The translations under genes were made by a program, and so were the position numbers. A DNA stretch of 49,773 nucleotides, taken from NCBI GenBank assembly GCA_958352815.1, contig CATWQA010000011.1, positions 1 through 49,773 on the forward strand. The letters are read 5' to 3'. Origin of the DNA: an uncultured Eubacteriales bacterium (GTDB taxonomy: Bacteria; Bacillota; Clostridia; Monoglobales; Monoglobaceae). Below the pieces are notes generated by a model. The model had not been told where the DNA came from and did not search any database. It saw only the letters and a program-made list of their open reading frames with translations. Positions 1-7,951 of the stretch are shown in pieces; within the stretch, counting starts at the first letter, position 1, and every line of letters starts with the position of its first letter.

Positions 1-45
1 TAATCATAATCCCCGTAACTCTATATTCTCACATCGGTGTGTCTG

Positions 46-200
46 TCGCCCGCCCTGTTGCGCTCTCATTATCAACAACTGAGGTGTGTTATTGACATTG
101 CCTACTTTGTGCATATCGGAATAATATGTGCCGTCCCACTTCAAAGAAGTGGGGTCACAGCCCAGCCTCCCCGAGCGCAGGGCGGGCAGGGCTCCCGAAA
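46..200 (+). repeat. Mosaic intergenic repeat, copy 1 (inverted relative to copy at 24855-25122)
   Basis: This non-coding stretch begins with TCGCCCGCCCTGTTGCGCTC (46-65), which also occurs exactly at 24855-24874. The following bases up to about 180 match the reverse complement of 25005-25102, including the segment around GTGCCGTCC and GGGTCACAG. It is therefore one copy of a dispersed element whose second copy is bounded by imperfect 20-bp terminal inverted repeats. No convincing gene lies on either strand here; the open frames are short and lack ribosome binding sites. Confidence 0.7.
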
Positions 201-229
201 AATCGAAGATTTTTTGGGAAGTAGGAGCA

Positions 230-286
230 TATGTCCGCAAAAGCGACAGCCTTGCCGAATAGGCAAGGCGAAGCAACGAGGACATA
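230..286. repeat. Nested hairpin module, homologous to 24550-24603
   Basis: TATGTCC (230-236) pairs with GGACATA (280-286), enclosing an inner hairpin of GCCTTGCC and GGCAAGGC. The reverse complement aligns along its length with 24550-24603, where the outer stem reads ATGCCC/GGGCAT, so one base pair has changed on both sides. Just upstream (214-220 region) is a second hairpin built on AAAAATCGAAGATTTTT. It is part of the shuffled intergenic repeat family. Confidence 0.6.
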
Positions 287-335
287 ATGCGACGTGCGCA
301 AGGGGGCTAGGCGACAAGCAAACCAATGCTTTATG

Positions 336-371
336 AAAATAAAATCGGGGCGGAGCAAAATCCGTCCCGAT
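336..371 (-). terminator. Rho-independent terminator after the acyl-AMP ligase operon
   Basis: On the minus strand a 10-bp stem TCGGGACGGA/TCCGCCCCGA (plus 345-354 and 361-370, one mismatch or wobble) with a short loop is followed by a T-rich tract. It lies about 55 bases past the stop codon at 425 and would end the leftward condensation-ACP-ligase operon. Confidence 0.65.
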
Positions 372-424
372 GTGACTGCACGCCTTACGTGCTTGCGCCG
401 CATTCCATGAATGCAGCGAAAATG

Positions 425-1945
425 TTAAAATCTCTTAATTTTCTTAGTGGTGTTCTTCTCAAATTCCACATCGCGGGTCTTGAAGGAGTTTATGCGCTTA
501 TAGAGAGGCATATCCTTATTAAACTCGTCAATTATGTTTTGAAGCTCGCCGTTTATGTCGGTGATGCCGTGCTTCTCAGCGTATTCAAAATCGGGGAATA
601 TTTCCGCCTCGATCGTGTGGTCGTTGTCGCGAACCAGAACCTCCATAACAAGGTCGTTCTTGCCCAGGGCGTTTTCCAGCTCCTCGGGGGAAATGTTCTC
701 GCCGTTGGCAAGGATAATCAAGTTTTTCTTGCGGCCTGTGATGTACAGGTATCCGTCCTCGTCCATATATCCCAGGTCTCCCGTGTGGAGCCAGCCGTCA
801 GCGTCAAGCGCCTCGGCGGTTTCCTCGGGCATATGGTAGTAACCCAGCATTACGCTGGAGCCCTTAACGCAAATCTCCTCGTCCACAAACTTAACGCTGC
901 AGTTTTTAAGGGGCTTGCCTATAGAGCCGTTTCTGGAGTTAATCTGGTTGTTGTTGCTGATAACCGGTGAACACTCTGTCATGCCGTAGCCTTGGAGAAT
1001 GGAAATGCCGTATTCAGCAAAGAAGTCAACCAAATCGGGGTTTAGGTACGCGCCGCCGCTGAAGATAATTTCCATGTTTTCACCGAACACTGCCTTGGCT
1101 ATCATGGGCTTGGGAATGCCTGCCTTTGCGTCTCTGAGCTGGTGGTATATAGTCTCGATAACCAGCGGCACGAGAAGCATAACCTTGGGCTGGAACCTTT
1201 TCAGGTTCTTTGCAAAGTGCAGCATGGAATCGTTTATACATATACAGCTGCCCAGAGATAAGCTTTTCAGTATATCCGAAGTTAAGCAATAGGAATGGTG
1301 AATGGGGAGAACCGACATGGACACGGTTCCGGGCTCAATCTGCACAATGCAGTTTTCAACATTTGTTGCCAGATTTCGGTTGCTGAGCATAACTCCCTTG
1401 CTCTTTCCTGTTGTGCCCGAGGTGAACATCATGGTGCACATTTTGTCGGGGTCAATTTCCGTGTCGTAGGAGCAGCTTTCGCAGCCGTCCATAAGAGCGG
1501 GCAGATTGTAGTAATAATCCTCTCCCGAAAGACCCTCGCTCTGCAGGCAGATGATGTGGGTAATGCCGGGGCAGTTTGCCTTAACGCCCTCTGCCACAGC
1601 CTGCTGCGCCTTGTCGTAGAACACGGCGGAGCTTTCCGAGCGGTTAAGCAGGTCATAAAGCTCCTCCGGGGGCAGGGACGCGTCAAGAGGAACGGCAACG
1701 CTTGCCGAGTTCACAATGCCCAGGTATGTTATTATCCAGGGATATGAGCTTGTTCCTATAACGGCAAGGTGCTTGCCTTTAAGACCCAGCTTGTCAATAA
1801 CGCAGCTTACGGTTTCACTGTCGCATTTAAGCTCCGAATACTTCTTCTCTCCTATATCCTTGCCTTCGATATACTTAAAGGCTGTCATGTCGGCGAACCG
1901 CTCCGCGCTGTAGGATATTATGTCTTTGATTGTGTTAAAAGCCAT
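425..1945 (-). CDS. Acyl-AMP ligase / fatty-acyl synthetase (ANL superfamily), free-standing
   Basis: 506 residues, full length for an adenylate-forming enzyme. The P-loop signature FTSGTTGKSKG lies at about 174-184, GYGMTECSPV is the A5 motif, WLHTGDLGYMDEDGYLYITG is A7-A8, and the C-terminal KKIKR around K502 supplies the catalytic A10 lysine. Overall it looks more like FadD-type fatty-acyl ligases than NRPS amino-acid domains. It starts with ATG behind AGGAGG. It is the last gene of a three-gene leftward operon, 37 bases after a carrier-protein gene. The inferred role is to activate a carboxylic acid as an acyl adenylate and load it on the neighbouring ACP; acyl-CoA formation is the alternative. 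The substrate cannot be read from the sequence. Confidence 0.88.
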   Translation of the reverse strand: MAFNTIKDIISYSAERFADMTAFKYIEGKDIGEKKYSELKCDSETVSCVIDKLGLKGKHLAVIGTSSYPWIITYLGIVNSASVAVPLDASLPPEELYDLLNRSESSAVFYDKAQQAVAEGVKANCPGITHIICLQSEGLSGEDYYYNLPALMDGCESCSYDTEIDPDKMCTMMFTSGTTGKSKGVMLSNRNLATNVENCIVQIEPGTVSMSVLPIHHSYCLTSDILKSLSLGSCICINDSMLHFAKNLKRFQPKVMLLVPLVIETIYHQLRDAKAGIPKPMIAKAVFGENMEIIFSGGAYLNPDLVDFFAEYGISILQGYGMTECSPVISNNNQINSRNGSIGKPLKNCSVKFVDEEICVKGSSVMLGYYHMPEETAEALDADGWLHTGDLGYMDEDGYLYITGRKKNLIILANGENISPEELENALGKNDLVMEVLVRDNDHTIEAEIFPDFEYAEKHGITDINGELQNIIDEFNKDMPLYKRINSFKTRDVEFEKNTTKKIKRF

Positions 1946-1982
1946 TATTTAACCTCCTAAAGTTTTGAAAATTGTTTGTACG

Positions 1983-2210
1983 TTATTCGGCGAGGCTCTC
2001 AATATAAGCAACAGCTTCGCCCACTGTCTTGATGTTAAGGATTTCGTTCTCGTCTACCTCAATGTCGTACTCGTCCTCCAGGTAGCCCAGAAGCGACATA
2101 AACTCAAAGGAGTTAAGCCCCAAATCTTCAATAAATCTGGACTCCTCGGTTATCTCCTCAATAGGTGTGTCAACATATTCGGTGAGTTTTTCTTTAAGAT
2201 CGTCAATCAT
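1983..2210 (-). CDS. Free-standing acyl carrier protein
   Basis: 75 residues, acidic, four-helix ACP size. The phosphopantetheine attachment serine is S34 in DLGLNSFEFM, where the usual DSL is replaced by NSF, as in minor, specialised carrier proteins. The start ATG follows GGAGG with normal spacing. It sits between a condensation-type enzyme (35 bases upstream) and an acyl-AMP ligase, with a phosphopantetheinyl transferase encoded divergently, so it most likely carries the acyl intermediate between those two enzymes. It is unlikely to be the housekeeping fatty-acid ACP, because no fab genes are nearby and the motif differs. Confidence 0.88.
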   Translation of the reverse strand: MIDDLKEKLTEYVDTPIEEITEESRFIEDLGLNSFEFMSLLGYLEDEYDIEVDENEILNIKTVGEAVAYIESLAE

Positions 2211-2245
2211 TTTGTTTACCTCCGTTAAATTTATATTTTTTTATT

Positions 2246-3631
2246 TTAAACCATGTCAATAATTTCCCCAACGGTCAGCTCAGGGTGCTCAACACCGGCA
2301 AAAATTATGCGCATCAGGTAGTAGTATACCCTTTCCACGTCCTGATAAGACAGCTCTGCCTGCTGATACTTGAAGAAGAATTCCAAGCCGCCGTCAGGAC
2401 TGTGCATAACCGTCAGATACAGCTTTTGCACGGCTGTGCCGTTGCTGAGCCATTTTGATTTGTAAGGAATACCTTTCAGGTTAGGGTTCTGAAGCCGAAC
2501 CGGCAGAGGCTGATAGGTCAGCAGTATACCCTCGTATGAGGTGTGCTCCGGCTGGTTGAACTTTTCCGCAAACTTTTTCGCAAGGCGGGCTTGATCGTAG
2601 TTGCTGTGGCGGTAAATCTTGTTTTGAAGCTCCTGAATAATATATATGCCGTCTAAGAACTCGGTGTCGGGCTCAACAATCGTTCGGCACGGATACCATT
2701 CGGTACGGCTGCCGCCGCTGAACCGCTCCAGCTTGGTGGAACGCCTTGAAACAAAGTTGCGTATGCTTATGTCAGTCTGTCCGTTGTTCACCTTGGACAG
2801 GTAGGTTCTAAGTCCCATAAGCAGCAGGTTGGTCATTGAAACATTGTTGTTAAGGCAATACTCAAGAAGTCTGAATGAGGGTTCGGGCTCAAGGCTGAAA
2901 GAAGCAAATCCCACCCTTGTATCCTTAATATTTCTGTACACATAACGCTGGTCGGGGTTGTTGTGCTTCTTGCGGTCGTCCTCAAGCTTCCAGGGACCCG
3001 TAACGTCGGAATACAAAGGTTCGCCAATGCTCAAAACCTCGTCCCAGAAAGCTTCGTCACGGTCAATCTTTTTCTGCTTTTTCTCCTTTTCAAGGTCCTT
3101 TTCCAGAGCCTCTGTGTAAAGGGGCAGGGGCTGAGGATAGGGGGACTTGAAAACATAGTGGCAATAAAGCTCCATTATGTCGTTAATAATAACGATCATG
3201 GCGCTGGAGTCCGCAAGACGGTGGTCGATGGAAATGTAGAGACCCTGATAACCGTCGGGCAGCTTAATCATTTTAATATCAACCATGGGGGCATGGGGCT
3301 TTGAGAACGCCTTAAAGGACCATTGCTCCAGTTTCTTGTTGACCTCGTCCTCAGACAGCCCGCTCATATCAACCAGTTCAATATCCCTGGAATCGTGAGG
3401 GGCAATATATTGCATAACGTCTCCGTTTTCGTCAGGCTCGGTCAGGCGTATGCGCAGACATTCGCTCCGTTTGAACTCTTCCTGAATACATTGTTTTAAC
3501 AGTCCGAAATTAATGTTTGCTTTAAGAGTTGAGCAGACGCAGATGTTTAAAACCTGCGAGGTACCGAATTCCTTGGCAAGCTGGTGCTGGGTTGCCTGCG
3601 CGGGCGCAAGCGGGTAGTACTTAATGCCCAT
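2246..3631 (-). CDS. Condensation-domain-like HxxxD acyltransferase (NRPS C-type fold), stand-alone
   Basis: 461 residues, the size of one NRPS condensation domain or a related acyltransferase of the CAT-like fold. The active-site signature HHxxxDG appears as DHRLADS: the catalytic His (H137) and Asp (D141) are kept, the first His is Asp and the Gly is Ser. The C-terminal part, with NGTAVQKLYLTVMHSPDGG and a regularly spaced helix after it, resembles the end of condensation domains. It is the first gene of the operon, with a strong AGGAGG. The inferred role is transfer of the ACP-bound acyl chain to an amine or alcohol acceptor, giving an N-acyl or ester product. The nucleophile and product are unknown. 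Confidence 0.75.
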   Translation of the reverse strand: MGIKYYPLAPAQATQHQLAKEFGTSQVLNICVCSTLKANINFGLLKQCIQEEFKRSECLRIRLTEPDENGDVMQYIAPHDSRDIELVDMSGLSEDEVNKKLEQWSFKAFSKPHAPMVDIKMIKLPDGYQGLYISIDHRLADSSAMIVIINDIMELYCHYVFKSPYPQPLPLYTEALEKDLEKEKKQKKIDRDEAFWDEVLSIGEPLYSDVTGPWKLEDDRKKHNNPDQRYVYRNIKDTRVGFASFSLEPEPSFRLLEYCLNNNVSMTNLLLMGLRTYLSKVNNGQTDISIRNFVSRRSTKLERFSGGSRTEWYPCRTIVEPDTEFLDGIYIIQELQNKIYRHSNYDQARLAKKFAEKFNQPEHTSYEGILLTYQPLPVRLQNPNLKGIPYKSKWLSNGTAVQKLYLTVMHSPDGGLEFFFKYQQAELSYQDVERVYYYLMRIIFAGVEHPELTVGEIIDMV

Positions 3632-3693
3632 TTTTTTCTCCTCCTAACTTTTGTAGGCCAGGGCTTTTTGAAGCCACAGTCTTTGGTAAATTC

Positions 3694-3722
3694 AGTATAA
3701 CACAAAATAATAGATTTGTATA
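3694..3722 (-). promoter_or_regulatory. Putative promoter of the condensation-ACP-ligase operon
   Basis: On the minus strand TATACA (plus 3717-3722) and TATACT (plus 3694-3699) are 17 bases apart, about 65 bases upstream of the condensation gene. The -35 is a 4/6 match and the -10 a 5/6 match. It lies in the AT-rich divergent intergenic region. Confidence 0.5.
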
Positions 3723-3764
3723 GTGGTTTTGTCTATTTTCTCAAAAAATTACATAAATTTTTTT

Positions 3765-3793
3765 TTAGCACAACAAGAAAAACTGTATATAAT
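3765..3793 (+). promoter_or_regulatory. Putative promoter of the phosphopantetheinyl transferase gene
   Basis: TTAGCA (3765-3770) and a perfect TATAAT (3788-3793) are separated by 17 bases. The start codon at 3958 is about 165 bases downstream, so the transcript would have a long AT-rich leader. The promoter is back to back with the leftward operon promoter at 3694-3722, leaving about 40 bases where a shared regulator could bind. Confidence 0.55.
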
Positions 3794-3957
3794 AGATAGC
3801 AGTCTATTAAAAATCTTCATTTTAAAGTCCAAATAGAGAACACAATAAAAATAAAATTTTTGTGCATTTGTATTGAATATGTAAGCTTCCTGTGTTAAAA
3901 TATTCCGATAGTGGAAAATTTAAGGTAAAATACGGATTATTAAATATGGAGAAGAAT

Positions 3958-4593
3958 ATGACTGAAATTTATATTACGAACACAAATTTTTTGAACAGTT
4001 TTGAGTTTTTTTACAGATATTTTGAGGGCTTGCCCAAATATAGGCAAAAAAAAATTATGAGCTTGAAAAATAATTCCGACCGTGTTTTGAGCCTGGGAGC
4101 GGGTGCGCTTATAGCTCACGGTTTGCAAAAACTTGGGATAAGTGCGAGAGAAGCGGAGTACGCCTTTGGAGAATACGGAAAGCCGTACCTTAAAAACCAT
4201 CCCGAAATACATTTCAGTGTTTCCCACAGCCGCGACATGGTTATGTGCGCCTTTTCATCGGCAGAGGTGGGCTGCGACATGGAATTTGTTGGGGATTGCA
4301 ATTGGGCGTTGGCAAAAAGATATTTTTCGGAAAAGGAAAGAGAATATATTTTGAAGCGGGGCAGCCGCGGTTTTTTTAAAGTCTGGACCTTGAGAGAAAG
4401 TTTGGGCAAGACAACGGGCGAGGGCGTTAAGATTATGTTTAAGGATTTGTCCGTTGACATGAAAGAAAATATCTGCGTTTTGGAAAACAAAAAATATTAT
4501 TTTCGTGAGTATGATTTTGGGGAGTACGTGGGAACATGCTGCTGCGAGAGGTCAGGGTTTCCCGATGAACCCGAATTTGTAATGTTAAAATAA
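3958..4593 (+). CDS. Sfp-type 4'-phosphopantetheinyl transferase
   Basis: 211 residues from ATG at 3958, chosen because GGAG sits six bases upstream; the in-frame ATG at 3946 lies at that ribosome binding site. The family signatures are present: VGCDME with D107 and E109 as Mg2+ ligands, and WTLRESLGK at 143-151 with E147 and K151. FSVSHSRDMV is the usual upstream motif. Such enzymes attach the CoA-derived 4'-phosphopantetheine arm to carrier proteins. Divergent transcription from the condensation-ACP-ligase operon points to the ACP at 1983-2210 as its partner. It is too divergent from the short AcpS type to be the housekeeping enzyme. Confidence 0.85.
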   Translation: MTEIYITNTNFLNSFEFFYRYFEGLPKYRQKKIMSLKNNSDRVLSLGAGALIAHGLQKLGISAREAEYAFGEYGKPYLKNHPEIHFSVSHSRDMVMCAFSSAEVGCDMEFVGDCNWALAKRYFSEKEREYILKRGSRGFFKVWTLRESLGKTTGEGVKIMFKDLSVDMKENICVLENKKYYFREYDFGEYVGTCCCERSGFPDEPEFVMLK

Positions 4594-4611
4594 AAGACGC
4601 CGCTCCGATAA

Positions 4612-4668
4612 ATGAACCGACCCCCAAAAGTTAGACCAAAAAATCTAACGAAATGGAGGTCGGTTTTT
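4612..4668. terminator. Terminator-like inverted repeat, possibly an insertion-sequence end remnant
   Basis: AACCGACC (4615-4622) pairs with GGTCGGTT (4658-4665), followed by a T run, and an inner pair GTTAGA/TCTAAC is nested inside. It separates the convergent PPTase and antiporter genes, so it can end the rightward transcript. The sequence TGAACCGACCCCCAAAAG also resembles terminal repeats of IS3/IS150-group elements, from memory of that family; no transposase is nearby. Confidence 0.6.
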
Positions 4669-4669
4669 A

Positions 4670-6271
4670 CTAATCCGAGTGGTTTATAACAAGCACGTCG
4701 TTTTCTCTGATAACAGTATCGCCTGTGGGAATAATAATCTCATCATCCCGATTAATCATAATAATCAATCTGGTAGAGGTGTTGGGCAGCTCCGAAACAG
4801 GTTTATCTATCCATTTGCTGTCTCTGCTTATGGTCTTTTCCGAAAGGTGTATTCCGGACACATCTCCCGGGGACAGGGCGCTCAGAATAATTTTATCCCC
4901 CGTCAACAGCCTTGTGTTGCCGTTGGGAACTATTTTTTCATCGCCCCTTTGAATAAGCACCAAAATCGTGTCGGGCGGGTTTACAATATCCTTTACCTCG
5001 CGGTTTGACCACGGGTGATCGTCGGTTACCGCAAATTCAATAAACTGGACGGGCACCTCGTCGGAGTAGTCGGTAAAGGTTTTCATAACGTCTTCCTTGT
5101 TGTCAATCATGTTAAGTTTTTTAGCAAGGGGGGCAAGCAATCCGCCTTGGATTAGGATTGAGAACAGTACAACGCCGAAGACAATATGAAATACGTCGTA
5201 GGAGGTGTCGCTGAGCATAACCATCAGTGCAAAAACAATTGACGCTGCGCCTCTGAGGCCTGCCCAGGAAACCAGCACAATCTGATTGAGCTTGCTCTTA
5301 AAGGGCGCAAGCAGCCCGAATGTGACTAATGGGCGGGCGATAAAGGTCAGGAACAGGGCAATGGCGATAGACGGAATGAACACTTGGGGCAGCCTTGACG
5401 GGAACGAAAGCAGACCCAGCAGAAAGAATATGCACATCTGCATTATGTTTGTCACACCGTCAAAGAAGGGTACAAGGGTGCGCTTGTTTCTTATGTTTGC
5501 ATTTCCCATAATAACTCCGGCTATGTAAACTGACAGGAATCCGTTGCCGCCTATGGCTCCCGGAAGGGCGTAGGCGAATATGGCTATGGCAAAAACGAAA
5601 ACGTTATCCATTCCCGACTTGCTGAAATTAATCCGCCTGAGAACATATGCTGCCAGCATACCGATGGCAACGCCCAACGCGCCGCCGTATACCAGCTGGG
5701 CAAACACGGTATATGCTATAGAGGAGCCGGTTACGCCGCCCGTCTTCAACGAGAGCAGAATGGCGGTCAGCATATATGCAAAGGGGTCGTTACTTCCGCT
5801 TTCCAACTCCAAAAGAGAGGCGGTGTTGTATTTCAGGTTAAGCCGCTTCGAACGGAGCACCGAAAACACAGATGCAGCGTCTGTGGAGCTGATAACCGCT
5901 CCGATAAGCAGGCTGTCAATTAACGGAATACTAAGAACCAGATAACAGAAAACTCCCACCAGAGCGGCGGTCAGAATAACGCCCGGGGATGATAAAAGAA
6001 TTGCCCGGGCGGCTATAGGCTTTGCAGCTTCGATATTCGTTCCGAAGCCGCCGTAAAACATAATAAAGCATAGGGCGACACAGCAAATCTGCTCTGAAAT
6101 CCCAAAATTATCAAACTGAATTTTAAACACGCCGTCACTGCCGAAGAGCATTCCGAGCAAGATAAAGGCAAGAAGCGCGGGAACCCCCAGTTTACCCGAT
6201 ACCCTGTTGAGCAGAATGCTGATAAACATAATAACCGCAGCCAAAAGTAAATAAATGTACAAATGCGTCAC
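4670..6271 (-). CDS. K+/H+ (or Na+/H+) antiporter, CPA1 family, NhaP2/CvrA-like, with TrkA-C domains
   Basis: 533 residues. Residues 1 to about 385 form roughly twelve membrane segments of the Na+/H+ exchanger fold, with the ion-site motifs SSTDAASVF and GSNDPFAYM. After about residue 400 a cytosolic tail contains two TrkA-C-like stretches (DDHPWSNREVKDI and SKWIDKPVSELP), the regulatory ligand-binding module typical of NhaP2-type K+/H+ antiporters. The start is GTG at 6271 with a weak upstream site; the methionine at residue 15 is an alternative. It is a single gene, convergent with the PPTase. TrkA-C domains in Firmicutes can bind c-di-AMP, and a c-di-AMP cyclase is encoded 1.7 kb away; a link is inference only. 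Confidence 0.85.
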   Translation of the reverse strand: MTHLYIYLLLAAVIMFISILLNRVSGKLGVPALLAFILLGMLFGSDGVFKIQFDNFGISEQICCVALCFIMFYGGFGTNIEAAKPIAARAILLSSPGVILTAALVGVFCYLVLSIPLIDSLLIGAVISSTDAASVFSVLRSKRLNLKYNTASLLELESGSNDPFAYMLTAILLSLKTGGVTGSSIAYTVFAQLVYGGALGVAIGMLAAYVLRRINFSKSGMDNVFVFAIAIFAYALPGAIGGNGFLSVYIAGVIMGNANIRNKRTLVPFFDGVTNIMQMCIFFLLGLLSFPSRLPQVFIPSIAIALFLTFIARPLVTFGLLAPFKSKLNQIVLVSWAGLRGAASIVFALMVMLSDTSYDVFHIVFGVVLFSILIQGGLLAPLAKKLNMIDNKEDVMKTFTDYSDEVPVQFIEFAVTDDHPWSNREVKDIVNPPDTILVLIQRGDEKIVPNGNTRLLTGDKIILSALSPGDVSGIHLSEKTISRDSKWIDKPVSELPNTSTRLIIMINRDDEIIIPTGDTVIRENDVLVINHSD

Positions 6272-6312
6272 CTCTGCTTTAAATATTGTTACGATTAAGT
6301 TGCATTATCTAA

Positions 6313-6341
6313 ACAATAACATATTTTGAGATAAAGGTCAA
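6313..6341 (-). promoter_or_regulatory. Putative promoter of the antiporter gene
   Basis: Minus-strand TTGACC (plus 6336-6341) and TATTGT (plus 6313-6318) are 17 bases apart and about 42 bases upstream of the GTG start at 6271. Confidence 0.45.
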
Positions 6342-6420
6342 GGGGTTTGAGCTTAAAACTTTATTTATTATATATGTAGGAAGAGTAACACTATTGTAAC
6401 AAAAAAATCCCCTGTCGCCC

Positions 6421-6449
6421 TTGACACAAACGGGGTTTTAATTTATACT
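6421..6449 (+). promoter_or_regulatory. Sigma-A promoter of proS
   Basis: Consensus TTGACA (6421-6426), 17-base spacer, TATACT (6444-6449). The leader to the TTG start at 6485 is short, with no room for a T-box, which is unusual for a Clostridial aminoacyl-tRNA synthetase gene. Confidence 0.8.
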
Positions 6450-6484
6450 AAAATAGCGTATATACAAATTTGGAGGGATAGAAG

Positions 6485-7921
6485 TTGGCAAAAGAAAAAA
6501 AACTTGTTGAAGAAATAACCCCTATGAGCGAGGACTTTGCTCAGTGGTACACCGATATTATTAAAAAGGCGGAGCTTTGCAGCTATTCGGGCGTCAGAGG
6601 CTGCATGGTTATCCAGCCCTACGGTTATGCCATTTGGGAAAATATACAGAAAATAATGGACGAGCGTTTTAAAGAAACGGGTGTTCAGAACGTGTCGATG
6701 CCCATGTTTATACCCGAGAGTCTGCTCCAGCGCGAAAAGGATCACGTTGAGGGCTTTGCACCTGAGGTTGCATGGGTGACCCACGGAGGAAACGAGAAGC
6801 TGCCCGAGAGGCTCTGCGTCAGACCTACCTCCGAGACCCTGTTCTGCGACCATTACGCAAACGTTATTCGTTCCTACAGGGATTTGCCCAAGCTCTATAA
6901 CCAGTGGTGCAGCGTGGTAAGATGGGAAAAGACCACCAGACCCTTTTTGAGAAGCACCGAGTTTTTGTGGCAGGAGGGACACACGGCTCACGCAACACAG
7001 GAGGAGGCGGAGGAGCGCACGAGAATGATGCTGAACCTCTATGCCGACGTGTGCGAGAAGGAACTTGCAATTCCGGTTATCAAGGGTCAGAAAACCGACC
7101 GCGAGAAGTTTGCCGGAGCAACGGAGACCTTTACAATCGAGAGCATGATGCATGACGGAAAAGCGCTCCAGTCAGGTACAAGCCATAACTTCGGCGACGG
7201 TTTTGCAAAAGCGTTCGGAATTCAGTATCTTGACGAGAATAACGAGCAGCAGTATGTTCACCAGACCTCCTGGGGCGTTTCAACCAGAATACTGGGCGCC
7301 ATAATCATGGTGCACGGTGATGACGCAGGATTAAAGCTGCCGCCCAAAATCGCCCCTGTCCAGGCGGTAATCATCCCTATTGCAATGCATAAGGAGGGAG
7401 TTATCGAAAAGACAAAGGAGCTGGAGGAGCGGCTTAAAAAGAGCTTCAGGGTTCAGCTTGATGACAGTGATAAGTCTCCGGGCTGGAAGTTCAGCGAGTA
7501 TGAAATGCGGGGCGTGCCCGTTCGTATTGAGATGGGTCCTAAAGACATCGAGAAAAATCAGGCTGTTCTCGTGAACCGTGTAAACAGGGAAAAGACCTTT
7601 GTTTCTCTTGACAATATTGAGGAGGAGCTAAAGGGACTTCTTGACAAAATTCAGCAGCAGATGTATGACGCTGCTTTGGAAAACAGAGAGAGCAAGACCC
7701 ACAAAGCTGTGAACTACGACGAATTTAAGGACATTATCGCCAACCAAAGCGGATTTGTTAAGGCTATGTGGTGCGGCGATGAGGAATGTGAGCTGAAAAT
7801 CAAGGAGGACACAACGGCAACATCGCGCTGTATCCCCTTTGAGCAGGAAGAAATCAGCGACGTATGCGTGTGCTGCGGCAAGCCGGCAAAGCATATGGTA
7901 TACTGGGGAAAAGCGTATTAA
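6485..7921 (+). CDS. proS: Prolyl-tRNA synthetase, archaeal/eukaryotic-like (type 3) class
   Basis: 478 residues, the length of the short ProS type without the bacterial editing insertion. Class II motifs are visible: RPTSETLF, FLRSTEFLWQEGHTAH for motif 2, and GVSTRILGAIIMVHGDD for motif 3. The C-terminal zinc-binding domain contains CGDEEC and CVCCG and ends in a tyrosine, as typical for this type. It begins with TTG at 6485; GGAGGG seven bases upstream decides the start. It charges tRNA-Pro in the cytosol. The next gene, cdaA, follows after 30 bases, so the two are probably co-transcribed. Confidence 0.96.
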   Translation: MAKEKKLVEEITPMSEDFAQWYTDIIKKAELCSYSGVRGCMVIQPYGYAIWENIQKIMDERFKETGVQNVSMPMFIPESLLQREKDHVEGFAPEVAWVTHGGNEKLPERLCVRPTSETLFCDHYANVIRSYRDLPKLYNQWCSVVRWEKTTRPFLRSTEFLWQEGHTAHATQEEAEERTRMMLNLYADVCEKELAIPVIKGQKTDREKFAGATETFTIESMMHDGKALQSGTSHNFGDGFAKAFGIQYLDENNEQQYVHQTSWGVSTRILGAIIMVHGDDAGLKLPPKIAPVQAVIIPIAMHKEGVIEKTKELEERLKKSFRVQLDDSDKSPGWKFSEYEMRGVPVRIEMGPKDIEKNQAVLVNRVNREKTFVSLDNIEEELKGLLDKIQQQMYDAALENRESKTHKAVNYDEFKDIIANQSGFVKAMWCGDEECELKIKEDTTATSRCIPFEQEEISDVCVCCGKPAKHMVYWGKAY

Positions 7922-7951
7922 TTAAAACCATAACGGAACGGAGGTAATTCT

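Noticed and set aside
326..970. A 214-codon frame on the plus strand opposite the acyl-AMP ligase
   Set aside because: It is antisense to a gene with clear family motifs, has no ribosome binding site and encodes a composition typical of antisense frames.
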